Below are positions 16,645-26,200 of a stretch of DNA of 64,000 nt, piece after piece (the first letter of the stretch is position 1; each line of letters opens with the position of its first letter). The DNA is from Prevotella sp. (GTDB taxonomy: Bacteria; Bacteroidota; Bacteroidia; Bacteroidales; Bacteroidaceae). Under the pieces are notes generated by a model, which saw nothing but the letters and a program-made list of their open reading frames with translations, had not been told where the DNA came from and searched no databases. The stretch is from positions 1 through 64,000 of the forward strand of contig JAFPVW010000023.1 of the NCBI GenBank assembly GCA_017395215.1. Reading direction: 5' to 3'. A program made the translations under genes and the position numbers.

Positions 16645-19235
16645 AACAGACAATCTTAACCCTCCTGGCCTGTCTGGCACTGAGTGCCAACGCCCAGCAA
16701 CTGCCTTACAAGAACCCACAGTTGACAGCTGAACAACGTGCCGATGACCTGCTCGGCCGACTGACGCTCGAAGAGAAAGTACGGCTGATGATGGACTCAT
16801 CGCCCGCCATCGAACGCCTTGGCATCCCGCAGTTCCAATGGTGGAACGAGGCCCTCCACGGCGTGGGTCGCAACGGCTACGCCACCGTCTTCCCCATCAC
16901 GATGGGCATGGCGGCCTCGTGGGACGACCAGCTGCTCCACCAAGTGTTCACAGCCGTCAGCGACGAGGCCCGTGCCAAGGCACAGCAGGCCAAGCGCTTA
17001 GGCAACATCAAGCGCTACCAGAGCCTCTCGTTCTGGACGCCGAACATCAACATTTTCCGCGACCCGCGCTGGGGACGCGGACAGGAGACCTACGGCGAAG
17101 ACCCCTATCTGACATCGAAGATGGGACTCGCCGTCGTCCGTGGCCTGCAGGGCTACTCCTACGACGGCAAGCCGCTCAGCAAGTATAAGAAGCTGCTGGC
17201 CTGCGCCAAGCATTTCGCCGTTCACAGCGGGCCGGAGTGGAACCGCCATACCTTCAACATCGAGGACCTGCCCGAGCGCGACCTCTGGGAAACCTACCTG
17301 CCAGCCTTTAAGTCGCTGGTGCAGGAGGGCGACGTAGCCGAGATTATGTGCGCCTACCAGCGCATCGACGGACAGCCCTGCTGTTCGCAGACGCGCTACG
17401 AGCAGCAGATACTGCGCGACGAGTGGGGCTTCCAAGGACTGATTACCAGCGACTGCGGTGCCATCCGCGACTTCCTGCCCCGCTGGCACAACACGGCTAA
17501 GGACGGTGCCGAGGCTGCGGCAAAGGCCGTGCTCGCCGGTACCGACGTGGAGTGCGGCTCGGAGTACCGCAACCTGCCTGAGGCCGTGCGCCGTGGCGAC
17601 ATCAAGGAGGCCGACCTCGACCACTCGCTGCGCCGCCTGCTCGTCGCCCGCTTCCAGTTAGGCGACTTCGACAGTGACGACCTCGTCAGCTGGACCAAGA
17701 TTCCCGAGACGGTCATCGCCTCCAAGGAGCACAAGGACCTGGCCTACCGCATGGCCCAGAAGTCCATCGTACTGCTGAAGAACAACGGCGTGCTCCCCCT
17801 GTCCTCCTATGCTGCGACAGAGTCGCAGCCCACAGGGAAGGTCGTCGTGATGGGCCCCAACGCCAACGACTCCGTGATGATGTGGGGCAACTATTCGGGC
17901 TATCCCACCCGCACCATCACCGCCTTGGAAGGCATCCGCCAGAAACTCTCGTCAGTCAATTATTTCCCCGCTTGCGCCCTGACGCGCAACGAGGTCGTCG
18001 AGAGCCGCTTCGGTGAGATCGTATCCCCACTCGGCCCCAAGGGTATGCAGGCTGCTTACTGGAACAACACTGACCAGAAAGGCATGCCCGTCACCACCGT
18101 CACGCTGGCACAGCCCATCCAGCTGAGCAACGGCGGCAATACCGTCTTTGCCCCGGGCGTGAACCTCGAGAACTTCTCGGCACGGCTCGACGGCACATTC
18201 ATCCCCACCCGCGACGAGACCGTCGTCTTCAACATCAGCGGCGACGACAAGTTGCGCCTCCTCGTCAACGGCGACACGCTGGTCAACATCTGGAACGTGC
18301 GCCACCGCATCCAAGGCGGCAAGAAAGAACTCGCCGTCAAAGCCGGCGTACACCACCGCATACAGATTGACTTTGTACAGGAGACGGGCTACGGCGCACT
18401 GAACTTCGACATCCAGACCCGCGTCACCCCTACCCGCGAGCAACTGCTGGCACAGGTAGGCAATGCTGAAACGGTCATCTTCGTCGGCGGCATATCTCCC
18501 TCGCTCGAGGGCGAGGAGATGCGCGTCAGCGAGCCCGGCTTCAGGGGCGGCGACCGCACCAGCATCGAACTGCCGCAGGCTCAGCGCGACGTTCTGCGCA
18601 TGCTCCACGAGGCTGGCAAGAAGGTGGTCTTCGTCAACTGCTCCGGCGGTGCTATGGGCCTGGTGCCTGAGTTGGAGTCGTGCGACGCCATCCTGCAGTG
18701 GTGGTACGACGGCGAACAGGGCGGCCGTGCCTTGGCCGACGTGCTCTTCGGCGACTATAACCCGACCGGCAAGCTGCCCGTCACGTTCTACAAGAATGCC
18801 GACGAGCTGCCCGACTTCCTCGACTACAAAATGAATGGCCGTACCTACCGCTACTACGAGGGCGAGGCCGTCTTCCCCTTCGGTCACGGTCTGAGCTACA
18901 CGACGTTCGACATCGGCAAGCCTGCATATAGTAATAATAAGGTACAGGTGCGCGTGAAGAACACCGGCAGCCGTGAAGGCACTGAGACGCTGCAAGTCTA
19001 CATCCACCGTCCCGCCGACAAGGAAGATGCGCTGAAGACGCTCCGTGCCTATCAGCAGGTCCAGCTGAAGCCCGGCGAGCAGCGAATGGTCACCATTCCT
19101 CTGACACGCCAGCAGTTTGAGACTTGGGATGCCAAGTCCAACACCATGCGCGTCGTGGCCGGCAAGTACGAGGTTATGGTTGGAAACAGCAGTGCCGACA
19201 ACGCCCTACAGAAGATTACAGTCAACATCAAATAA
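16641..19235 (+). CDS. GH3 beta-glycosidase (beta-xylosidase/beta-glucosidase type) with PA14 domain
   Basis: An 864-aa secreted protein (signal to about residue 18, ANAQ). The N-terminal TIM barrel contains WWNEALHGVGR, RDPRWGRGQETYGEDP, CAKHFAVHSGPEWNRH and the nucleophile block LITSDCGAI (Asp271). The C-terminal lobe has KSIVLLKNNGVLPL and VVVMGPNAND. A PA14 domain is inserted at about residues 460-590 (MQAAYWNNTDQKG, FNISGDDKLRLLVNGD), followed by the GGISPSLEGEEM loop and a fibronectin-like C-terminus (FPFGHGLSYTTF). GH3 enzymes release terminal beta-linked sugars; WWNEALHGV is common in Bacteroidota xylosidase/glucosidase members. Translationally coupled to the upstream lyase. Residues 391-399 (AATESQPTG) are encoded by a REP-like hairpin that appears inserted between GVLPL and VVVMG. 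Confidence 0.92.
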   Translation: MKQTILTLLACLALSANAQQLPYKNPQLTAEQRADDLLGRLTLEEKVRLMMDSSPAIERLGIPQFQWWNEALHGVGRNGYATVFPITMGMAASWDDQLLHQVFTAVSDEARAKAQQAKRLGNIKRYQSLSFWTPNINIFRDPRWGRGQETYGEDPYLTSKMGLAVVRGLQGYSYDGKPLSKYKKLLACAKHFAVHSGPEWNRHTFNIEDLPERDLWETYLPAFKSLVQEGDVAEIMCAYQRIDGQPCCSQTRYEQQILRDEWGFQGLITSDCGAIRDFLPRWHNTAKDGAEAAAKAVLAGTDVECGSEYRNLPEAVRRGDIKEADLDHSLRRLLVARFQLGDFDSDDLVSWTKIPETVIASKEHKDLAYRMAQKSIVLLKNNGVLPLSSYAATESQPTGKVVVMGPNANDSVMMWGNYSGYPTRTITALEGIRQKLSSVNYFPACALTRNEVVESRFGEIVSPLGPKGMQAAYWNNTDQKGMPVTTVTLAQPIQLSNGGNTVFAPGVNLENFSARLDGTFIPTRDETVVFNISGDDKLRLLVNGDTLVNIWNVRHRIQGGKKELAVKAGVHHRIQIDFVQETGYGALNFDIQTRVTPTREQLLAQVGNAETVIFVGGISPSLEGEEMRVSEPGFRGGDRTSIELPQAQRDVLRMLHEAGKKVVFVNCSGGAMGLVPELESCDAILQWWYDGEQGGRALADVLFGDYNPTGKLPVTFYKNADELPDFLDYKMNGRTYRYYEGEAVFPFGHGLSYTTFDIGKPAYSNNKVQVRVKNTGSREGTETLQVYIHRPADKEDALKTLRAYQQVQLKPGEQRMVTIPLTRQQFETWDAKSNTMRVVAGKYEVMVGNSSADNALQKITVNIK
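17811..17829 (+). repeat. REP-like hairpin inside GH3 gene
   Basis: GCTGCGACAGAGTCGCAGC: perfect 8-bp inverted arms with AGA loop, followed by CCCACAGGGAAGG, which resembles the downstream arm of the RAYT-linked elements at 39.1-39.9 kb. It is in frame and encodes Ala-Ala-Thr-Glu-Ser-Gln. Confidence 0.7.
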
Positions 19236-19242
19236 CAAAACA

Positions 19243-20475
19243 ATGTTCAGGAATATCATCCTCTCACTGGCACTTGTGCCAGCAATGGCCTTTGGCCAGA
19301 CCTTCGACTTCGATATGACAAAGCCGCAGCCCGTCTACAATGCCGAGACGGGCTACGGCTACGACCTGATGCCCGCACCGACGAAGAAGACGCCGAACGA
19401 GCCTTTCTACTTCTCGGTGAAGGTCGATGACGGCAATTACCGCGTCCGCATAGTTATCGGCTCCAAGAAGAAAGCCGCTGAGACAACCGTCCGTGCCGAG
19501 GGGCGCCGTCTGATGGTTCACAATGTGGCCACGAAGAAGGGCAAGTTCGAGACCTACGAGTTCGTCGTCAACAAGCGCTCACCGCAGATAGATGAGAAGA
19601 ACCGCGTCCGCATCAAGGACCGCGAGAAGGACTACCTGGCCTGGGACGACAAGCTGACGTTGGAGTTCAATGGTGATGCCCCCGCCGTGCAGTCCATCCA
19701 CATCGAGCGCGACGACAAGGTACCCACCATCTACCTCTGCGGCAACTCCACCGTCGTCGACCAGAACAGCGAGCCGTGGGCTTCGTGGGGACAGATGATT
19801 ACCCGCTGGTTCGGCCCCGAAGTGGCCATCTCCAACCACGCCGAGAGCGGACTGACGGCACGCACGTTTATTGCCGGCGGACGCCTCGATAAGATTCTGA
19901 CCACGCTGAAGCCCGGCGACCTGCTCATTGCCGAGTTCGGTCATAACGACGAGAAGGAGAAGCGCCCTGGCGACGGCGCGTGGTACCACTATGTCTACAA
20001 CCTGAAAATCTTCATCGACCAAGTGCGACAGAAGGGAGCTGACATCGTGTTCTGCACGCCGACGCAACGCCGTGCCTTTGAGGCTGACAACAAGACCATC
20101 AAGAACACGCACGGCGAATTCCCCGCAGCCATGAAGAGCGTCGCCGAGCGCGAGAAAGTGCCCGTCATCGACCTTAACCTGATGACGAAAACCTTCTTCG
20201 AGACCCTCGGCTTCGAAAACTCCAAGCGCGCCCTCGTCCACTACCCCAAGGAGTTGTATGGCCGCGAACTGGCCGACAACACCCACTTCAATCCCTACGG
20301 CGCCTATGAGGTGGCCAAGTGCGTGGTGATGGGTATGAAGCAGCTCCAACTCCCCATCGTCAAATACCTGCGCCCCGACTGGCAAGACTTCGACCCCGCC
20401 CACCCCGATGACTGGCAGACCTTCAAGTGGGCTCCCTCACCAATTAAAGACATCGTAAAACCTGACGGAAACTAA
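19243..20475 (+). CDS. rhamnogalacturonan acetylesterase-like SGNH hydrolase, CE12
   Basis: A 410-aa protein. ATG 19243 directly precedes a signal peptide (MFRNIILSLALVPAMAFGQ); the longer in-frame start at 19117 lies inside GH3. An N-terminal beta domain of about 140 aa (YFSVKVDDGNYRVRIVIGS) precedes the SGNH catalytic domain: block I PTIYLCGNSTVVDQ with Ser169, the PWASWGQM stretch, GHND (Asn235) and block V DNTHFNPYGAYEVAK with Asp345 and His348. This matches CE12 esterases that remove O-acetyl groups from the galacturonate of RG-I. It sits 7 bp after GH3 and 1 bp before the GH106 gene, so it is in the same operon; deacetylation would open RG-I for the rhamnosidase and lyases. Confidence 0.9.
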   Translation: MFRNIILSLALVPAMAFGQTFDFDMTKPQPVYNAETGYGYDLMPAPTKKTPNEPFYFSVKVDDGNYRVRIVIGSKKKAAETTVRAEGRRLMVHNVATKKGKFETYEFVVNKRSPQIDEKNRVRIKDREKDYLAWDDKLTLEFNGDAPAVQSIHIERDDKVPTIYLCGNSTVVDQNSEPWASWGQMITRWFGPEVAISNHAESGLTARTFIAGGRLDKILTTLKPGDLLIAEFGHNDEKEKRPGDGAWYHYVYNLKIFIDQVRQKGADIVFCTPTQRRAFEADNKTIKNTHGEFPAAMKSVAEREKVPVIDLNLMTKTFFETLGFENSKRALVHYPKELYGRELADNTHFNPYGAYEVAKCVVMGMKQLQLPIVKYLRPDWQDFDPAHPDDWQTFKWAPSPIKDIVKPDGN

Positions 20476-20476
20476 T

Positions 20477-23149
20477 ATGAAAAAGCTAATATCGGTCCTC
20501 GTATTGGGCGTATTCACCCTACAAGCAACCGCCCAGAGCTGGCCAACCCCCACCCCAGAAGCCAAGCCCGGCGCCCGCTGGTGGTGGCTCGGCTCAGCCG
20601 TAGACAAGGAAAACCTGCAGTGGAACCTCAAGCAGTATGCCGACCACGGCATCGGCGCGGTGGAGATTACTCCGCTCTACGGTGTGCAGGGCAACCAGGC
20701 GAACAACATCCCCTATCTCTCCGACAAGTGGATGGAGATGCTGCGCTACACACAGGAGCAGTGTAAACTGAACGGCATTGAACTGGATATGGCCACCGGT
20801 ACCGGCTGGCCCTTCGGCGGACCGTGGGTGCCATTGGAAGAATCGGCCTGCAAGGTTCTGTTTGTCGATACAACGTTCACAGGCATGAATGTGGAAAACC
20901 TGCCGTTATTGGTGGCGGAGAAAGACCGTAAGAACTCCCGTCTGTCGAAAGTGATGGTCTACGGGGCGACAGGTGCCATCGATGTGACACCCTTCGTCAG
21001 CGACGGCCGCCTGACGTGGAAGGCCCCCAAGGGCACTAAGAAGCAGGACGAGTGGCGCGTCATTGCCGTCTACATTCGCTACGGCGTGATGAAGGTAAAG
21101 CGCGCAGCACCCGGCGGTGAAGGCTTGGTCATCGACCACTTCGACCGCCGTGCGGTGGCGAATTATCTTCGCCATATCGAGGAGGCCTTTGAGCGCACGA
21201 ACACCCCCTACCCTCACACTTTCTTCAACGATTCGTATGAGGTGGCCGACGCCACGTGGACACCCACTCTCTTCGAGGAATTCGAGAAACGACGCGGCTA
21301 TAAGCTCGAAGAGCATTTGCCTGATCTGCTTACAGGTTTGCGTTGGGCTAATTACGAGAAGAACCGTGCCAAGGAGCGCGCCGACAATGATTTGTCGACA
21401 CTCTATATCCATATAGGTCAAAAAGAACTCTCCGACTACCGCGAGACCCTCGGCGATCTGCTCTTGGAGAACTTCACCGAGCAGTGGACGGCATGGGCTC
21501 ACAAGCACGGAGCCATCACCCGCAACCAGGCCCACGGCTCACCAGCCAATCTCATCGACTGCTACGCCGCCGTCGACATTCCCGAGATTGAGGGCTTCGG
21601 ACTCTCCGACTTCGGCATCAAGGGCCTGCGCACCGACCCTGGCAAGACGCGCAAGAACGACTCCGACTACTCGATGTTCAAGTATGCGCCGTCGGCTGCC
21701 CACGTCTGCGGCAAGCCCTACACATCGAGCGAGACCTTCACATGGCTGACGGAACATTTCCGCACGTCGCTGTCGCAGCTGAAGCCCGACCTCGACCTGA
21801 TGTTCTGCGCCGGTGTGAACCACATGTTCTTCCACGGCACGTGCTATTCCCCCAAGGACGATGAGTGGCCGGGCTGGAAGTTCTACGCCTCCATCGACAT
21901 GTCGCCTACCAACAGCATCTGGCGTGACGCTCCTTACTTCATGCAGTATGTCGAGCGCTGCCAGTCATTCCTGCAGTGGGGCCAGCCTGACAACGACTTC
22001 CTCGTCCTGCTCCCCGTTCGCGATATGTGGAAGAAGAACCCCAGCAAACTGCTGATGCAGTTTACCATACATGGAATGGGCAGTCTGGCTCCAGAGTTCA
22101 TCAAAACCATCCTCGACATCGACTGCGCAGGCTTCGACTGCGACTACATCTCCGAACGCCTGCTCATGGGCGTCACCTATAAAGACGGTATGCTGCAGAC
22201 CGCCGCAGGCACCCGCTACCGCGGCCTCATTATCCCCGGCTCCGGCCAGATGCCCGAGACGGTGAAAGCCCATATCGCCCAGCTGAAAGCTCAAGGTGCC
22301 CACATCTTCTACGACATTGATGCCAACACCCTGCGTACCGCCGCCAAGCCCGAGCCAATGAAGACAGAGTGCGGCCTGAAGGCCATCCGCCGCAAGAACG
22401 AAACAGGCTATCACTACTTCATCGCCAACCTCACGCCCAACGACATCGTGACCGTCGAGCCGTTAGCCGTCCCCTTCAAGAATGCCGTTTGGTTCAATCC
22501 TCTTAATGGCGACATTTTCCCTGCCCAGTTCGACCACGATGGCCTCCATATCGCCCTCCGCAGCGGTGAGTCATTGATACTGCAAACCTACAATGAGTCC
22601 ACTGTCCCCCAAATAGCCAACAATTCCCGAATTGCCCATCAACCCCTTCAGCCCATCACCGTCCCCGGCCCTTGGACGCTCTCCTTCACCGAGGAAGCGC
22701 CACGAGTGGACAAGAACTATACACTGAACCGTCTGCAAACCTGGGAAACGCTTGACGACCAAACCAAGGTAACGATGGGTACTGGCGTCTATACCACCCA
22801 TTTCAAGCTATCGAAGAAACAATTAGGCGATGGCAACTGGCTTATTGATCTCGGCGACGTCCGCGAATCAGCCCGCGTCTACATCAACGGCCAGTTTATC
22901 GGCTGCGCATGGTCTGTCCCCTTCGTGCTCGACACTAAAGGTACACTCAAGAAAGGCGACAACGAACTGCGCATCGAGGTCACAAACCTCCCCGCCAACC
23001 GCATTGCCGACCTCGACCGCCGTGGTGTCCAATGGCGCAAGATGGAGGAGATCAACGTTGTCGACATCAACTACAAGAAGACTACCTACGACCAATGGGA
23101 GCCTGTCCCCAGTGGTCTCAACTCAGAAGTCCGATTCGTCAGGCCTTAA
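20477..23149 (+). CDS. alpha-L-rhamnosidase, GH106 family
   Basis: An 890-aa secreted protein (signal MKKLISVLVLGVFTLQATAQ). The mature start KPGARWWWLGSAVDKENLQW and GIGAVEITPLYGV, with MATGTGWPFGGPWV, is characteristic of GH106 in Bacteroidota. The barrel contains FFNDSYEVADATWTP, HGAITRNQAHGSPANLIDCY and DIPEIEGFG, rich in acidic residues likely to form the active site. The C-terminus (TGVYTTHFKL, WLIDLGDVRESARVYING, LRIEVTNLPANRI) is a galactose-binding-like beta sandwich. GH106 enzymes remove non-reducing alpha-L-rhamnose, for example from RG-I or RG-II fragments. It is the last gene of the PL1-GH3-CE12-GH106 operon, one base after the CE12 stop. Confidence 0.88.
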   Translation: MKKLISVLVLGVFTLQATAQSWPTPTPEAKPGARWWWLGSAVDKENLQWNLKQYADHGIGAVEITPLYGVQGNQANNIPYLSDKWMEMLRYTQEQCKLNGIELDMATGTGWPFGGPWVPLEESACKVLFVDTTFTGMNVENLPLLVAEKDRKNSRLSKVMVYGATGAIDVTPFVSDGRLTWKAPKGTKKQDEWRVIAVYIRYGVMKVKRAAPGGEGLVIDHFDRRAVANYLRHIEEAFERTNTPYPHTFFNDSYEVADATWTPTLFEEFEKRRGYKLEEHLPDLLTGLRWANYEKNRAKERADNDLSTLYIHIGQKELSDYRETLGDLLLENFTEQWTAWAHKHGAITRNQAHGSPANLIDCYAAVDIPEIEGFGLSDFGIKGLRTDPGKTRKNDSDYSMFKYAPSAAHVCGKPYTSSETFTWLTEHFRTSLSQLKPDLDLMFCAGVNHMFFHGTCYSPKDDEWPGWKFYASIDMSPTNSIWRDAPYFMQYVERCQSFLQWGQPDNDFLVLLPVRDMWKKNPSKLLMQFTIHGMGSLAPEFIKTILDIDCAGFDCDYISERLLMGVTYKDGMLQTAAGTRYRGLIIPGSGQMPETVKAHIAQLKAQGAHIFYDIDANTLRTAAKPEPMKTECGLKAIRRKNETGYHYFIANLTPNDIVTVEPLAVPFKNAVWFNPLNGDIFPAQFDHDGLHIALRSGESLILQTYNESTVPQIANNSRIAHQPLQPITVPGPWTLSFTEEAPRVDKNYTLNRLQTWETLDDQTKVTMGTGVYTTHFKLSKKQLGDGNWLIDLGDVRESARVYINGQFIGCAWSVPFVLDTKGTLKKGDNELRIEVTNLPANRIADLDRRGVQWRKMEEINVVDINYKKTTYDQWEPVPSGLNSEVRFVRP

Positions 23150-23204
23150 CCCGCCGGGTTAAGGCCATCAACCCGCCAGGTTAGTCATGCTAACCTGGCG
23201 GGTT
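23147..23204. terminator. double hairpin between convergent genes
   Basis: First a short near-palindrome TTAACCCGCCGGGTTAA, then a perfect 15-bp stem (23170-23184 with 23190-23204, arm AACCCGCCAGGTTAG, loop TCATG). There is no long T run, but its place between the convergent GH106 and CE12-CE8 genes suggests a bidirectional terminator. Both hairpins use the same CCCGCC core. Confidence 0.7.
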
Positions 23205-23236
23205 GATAATACTAAGTAGCTGAGTTAATAATCCTG

Positions 23237-26200
23237 CTATTTTGTCACGACTTTCTTTCCTTTGCTGATGACGATTCCCTTGTAGCTGCCGCTGACGCGC
23301 TGGCCACTCAGGTTGAATATCGGCTGGTCGGCAGACGTCTCGCGGCTGATGCCGGTCAGTCCGTCGGTGCCACCGACCTCGACCGAGACGGAAGGCTCAC
23401 TCAGTCCACCCATCTCGTTGGCGGCGCGTATGCTGTAGGTGCCGGTATCTGTGGCGGTATAGGTCGGTGCGGTCGTGAAGTCCACCACCTGGCCGTTGCG
23501 GCAGACGGCCCAGAGCAGGGCGTAGTCGCTGTCGTCCCAGGTCAGTGTGGTGCCCGTAGCCGTCAGGTTCGTCGGTACGGGAGCCTGCTCGGTGAGCAGC
23601 GTGGGCTGCCAGTCGCCGAACATCTTGGCCATGTTGCTATAGTCGGCAGCCTCCTCAGCGGTCAGTCGTGGGTTGTTCTCGTGGCCGTCGCCGAAGGTCT
23701 TCTTGCGTCCGCTCAGGTCGATGGCATTGCCGTTGGCGCTCATCGAGTTCCACTCAGCAAAGCGCTTCGGCCAGCCGTTGCTCATCTCGTTCCAGCCGAT
23801 GGCCGACGGCACGACGTTCATCTTCGTGTCGATAAACACGGCGACGGGTGTGCCGCTGCCCCACGGACGGCCAAGGGTGTAGTTGCCGTTAACGCCGCTT
23901 TCGTCGCCGCTGATGATGCAGTCCTTGAACACCCATCCCACCTTGGCGGGTGTAGAAGGCACAGCGGCATAGCCGCCCTTCAGCTGGCGCAGTTCGACGC
24001 CGTTGAAGTAGGCATCGCCCTTGCCGCAGAGGTAGTCGGTACGTCCGCGCACCTGTCCGCCCTCGAAGTAGTACAGGCCATTGTTGTTGTTCGAGGTCCA
24101 CGTGTCCTGATAGCCGTAGAGCACGGTGTTCTTATAGATGTTCCGCGTGCCCTTGTCCTGAACAGCCAGGTTGCGTCCGCGAGCATCGTTCATGCCGCTC
24201 TTCACAGTGATGTCCTGGAAGTAGTAGTCGCTGCCCGTCAGCTGGAGCACGTCGCTGTTGCCGATACCGTCGAAGACGTTGGTAGTGCCAAACTGTCCTG
24301 CAAACTCCAGCTTGTTGTCTAAGCTCTGCGTGATAATGGTGCCGTCGCGATCCTCGCCGATGAACGAGATGTTGCCGCCCGAGACGTAGGTGATGGGATC
24401 GGGATGGTCGGCATCGTGGAGCACGTCGCCGGTGTTGCTGTTCGTGTGCTTATAGTGCTTGTTTGCACCGGTAGGCAGTTTGTGGGTGCCCTTCTTCACG
24501 AAGATGCGGAAGCGCACGTTCTTGTTGGAGCGGGCCTGGGCGGCGTCGATGGCCTCCTTGATGCTGCCCATGTCGGGCACGATGAAGTCGTAGGCCCCCT
24601 TGGCCACCTTCGGGCGCTGGATGGTGGTGAACACAATGGTCATCGCCTCGGCATACTTGTTGCCCGAGCGGTCCTGCACGTAGTTGGCGGGCATGATGAA
24701 GGTGTACTGCGTGCCGTAGTCCAGATTGCGATAGTCGAAGCTGACGGAGCGGCTGCTCCAGGTCGGTGTCAGCTCTTGTCCGTTCAGTGTGGCCTTGTCA
24801 GTACTCCCGGCAGCCTCGATGCGCTCATTGAACGAGACGGTGATGCGGCCCGTAGCGCTGATGCCCGAAGCGTCGTTGGCAGGTACGGTGCCCGTCACCT
24901 CGGGAGCCTTCCCGTCGGCAACCACCACGGCGTCGCCAAGCACGTAGGCATTGCCCACGCCGCTCTCCGAGTGGTCGCAGTAGGCCAGTCCGTCGAAGGT
25001 CTTATCGAAGGCGTAAGAGGTGTTGTAAGTCTCGGTGCCGTCGCCCGTAATGCGGATGACGACGCGCTCCTTCTCCATAGCGCTGGCAGGCAGTTCCAGT
25101 TCAATCGGGTTGACGACGTTGGCCGTCACCTCCCAGGCTGCCTTCAGCTCCGTGAAGTCGCCACCGTCAATGGCAATGAGGGCCTTGTACTTCTTCGTGG
25201 CGGCGTTCTTGGCACACATGTCGGCCACGAAGCGTGCCGACGTGAAGCCTTTGGTCGAGAACTCATACTGCCAGGCAATGTCGGTCGTGCGGTAGCCGTT
25301 CTGGTAGAGACCGTTGATGGCTGCGATGACCACACTCTCGCGGTTGCGCACTACGGGTGTGCCGCCATCCTTCGTGTAGCAGAGCGAACCGTCGCTCACC
25401 TTCACGATGCTGGCTTTGGCGTGGCGCTCGCTGTCCCAGGCCTCGTCGGCAGCAAAGGGGTAGCCGTCGGTGGTCGGATAGGCATAGCTCTGCGTCTTGC
25501 TGGCATCGAACACGGCAATGAAGTCCTGCAGCTCGTAGTTGGCTACCAGCTCCATATCGCCATTGACGATGAAGTCGCGTGTTGTCCCGGCACCGGCATT
25601 CTCGCCGCCGTCGGTCCAGCTGAGGAACTTCAGTATCTTGCTCTCGTTGGCCGTGGCCGTTACCTGTGTGCCGGCCTCGTACTTGCCGTCGTGGTCGTTG
25701 GGGGTCAGCGTGATGCTGCCCATGCCGTCGCGGTCGGCATCGTTGGTGACGCCAGTCTTGACGGTGTAGACGGGGACGGCCTCATACACAGCCTTCATCG
25801 TCTTCGCAGCATCCATCGTAACGGTTGTCTGAGCCTTGGTGCCGACGGTGGCTCCCGTGGCGTCCTGCCACTCCTTGAAGCGGTAGCCGAAATTCTTCTC
25901 AGCGGTCAGCGTGACGGTAGCGCCCTCCTTGTATTGCTCCAGGTCGGGGTCGCGGCTGATGCTGCCGGCCTCGGCTGAAGGCAGTACCTCGGTGACAAGC
26001 GCATACTTCGTCACCTGGGCGGCGGCTCCGACGAGCGTGCCCTCGATGACGACATTCGACAAGCCCATCGCCTTGGTGTTGCCCAAGCCTAAGAAGGCAA
26101 AGTTCAGCTTCAGCGGGTTGTCGGCCGTGGCGGTGATGCCGCTCACCTCCTCGCTGAACGACTTGATGGTCAGTCCCTTGGCGCCACGGTTGACGCCGGC

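Noticed and set aside
24404..25978. 524-codon plus-strand ORF over the CE12-CE8 gene
   Set aside because: Antisense shadow; the minus strand encodes clear conserved domains there.
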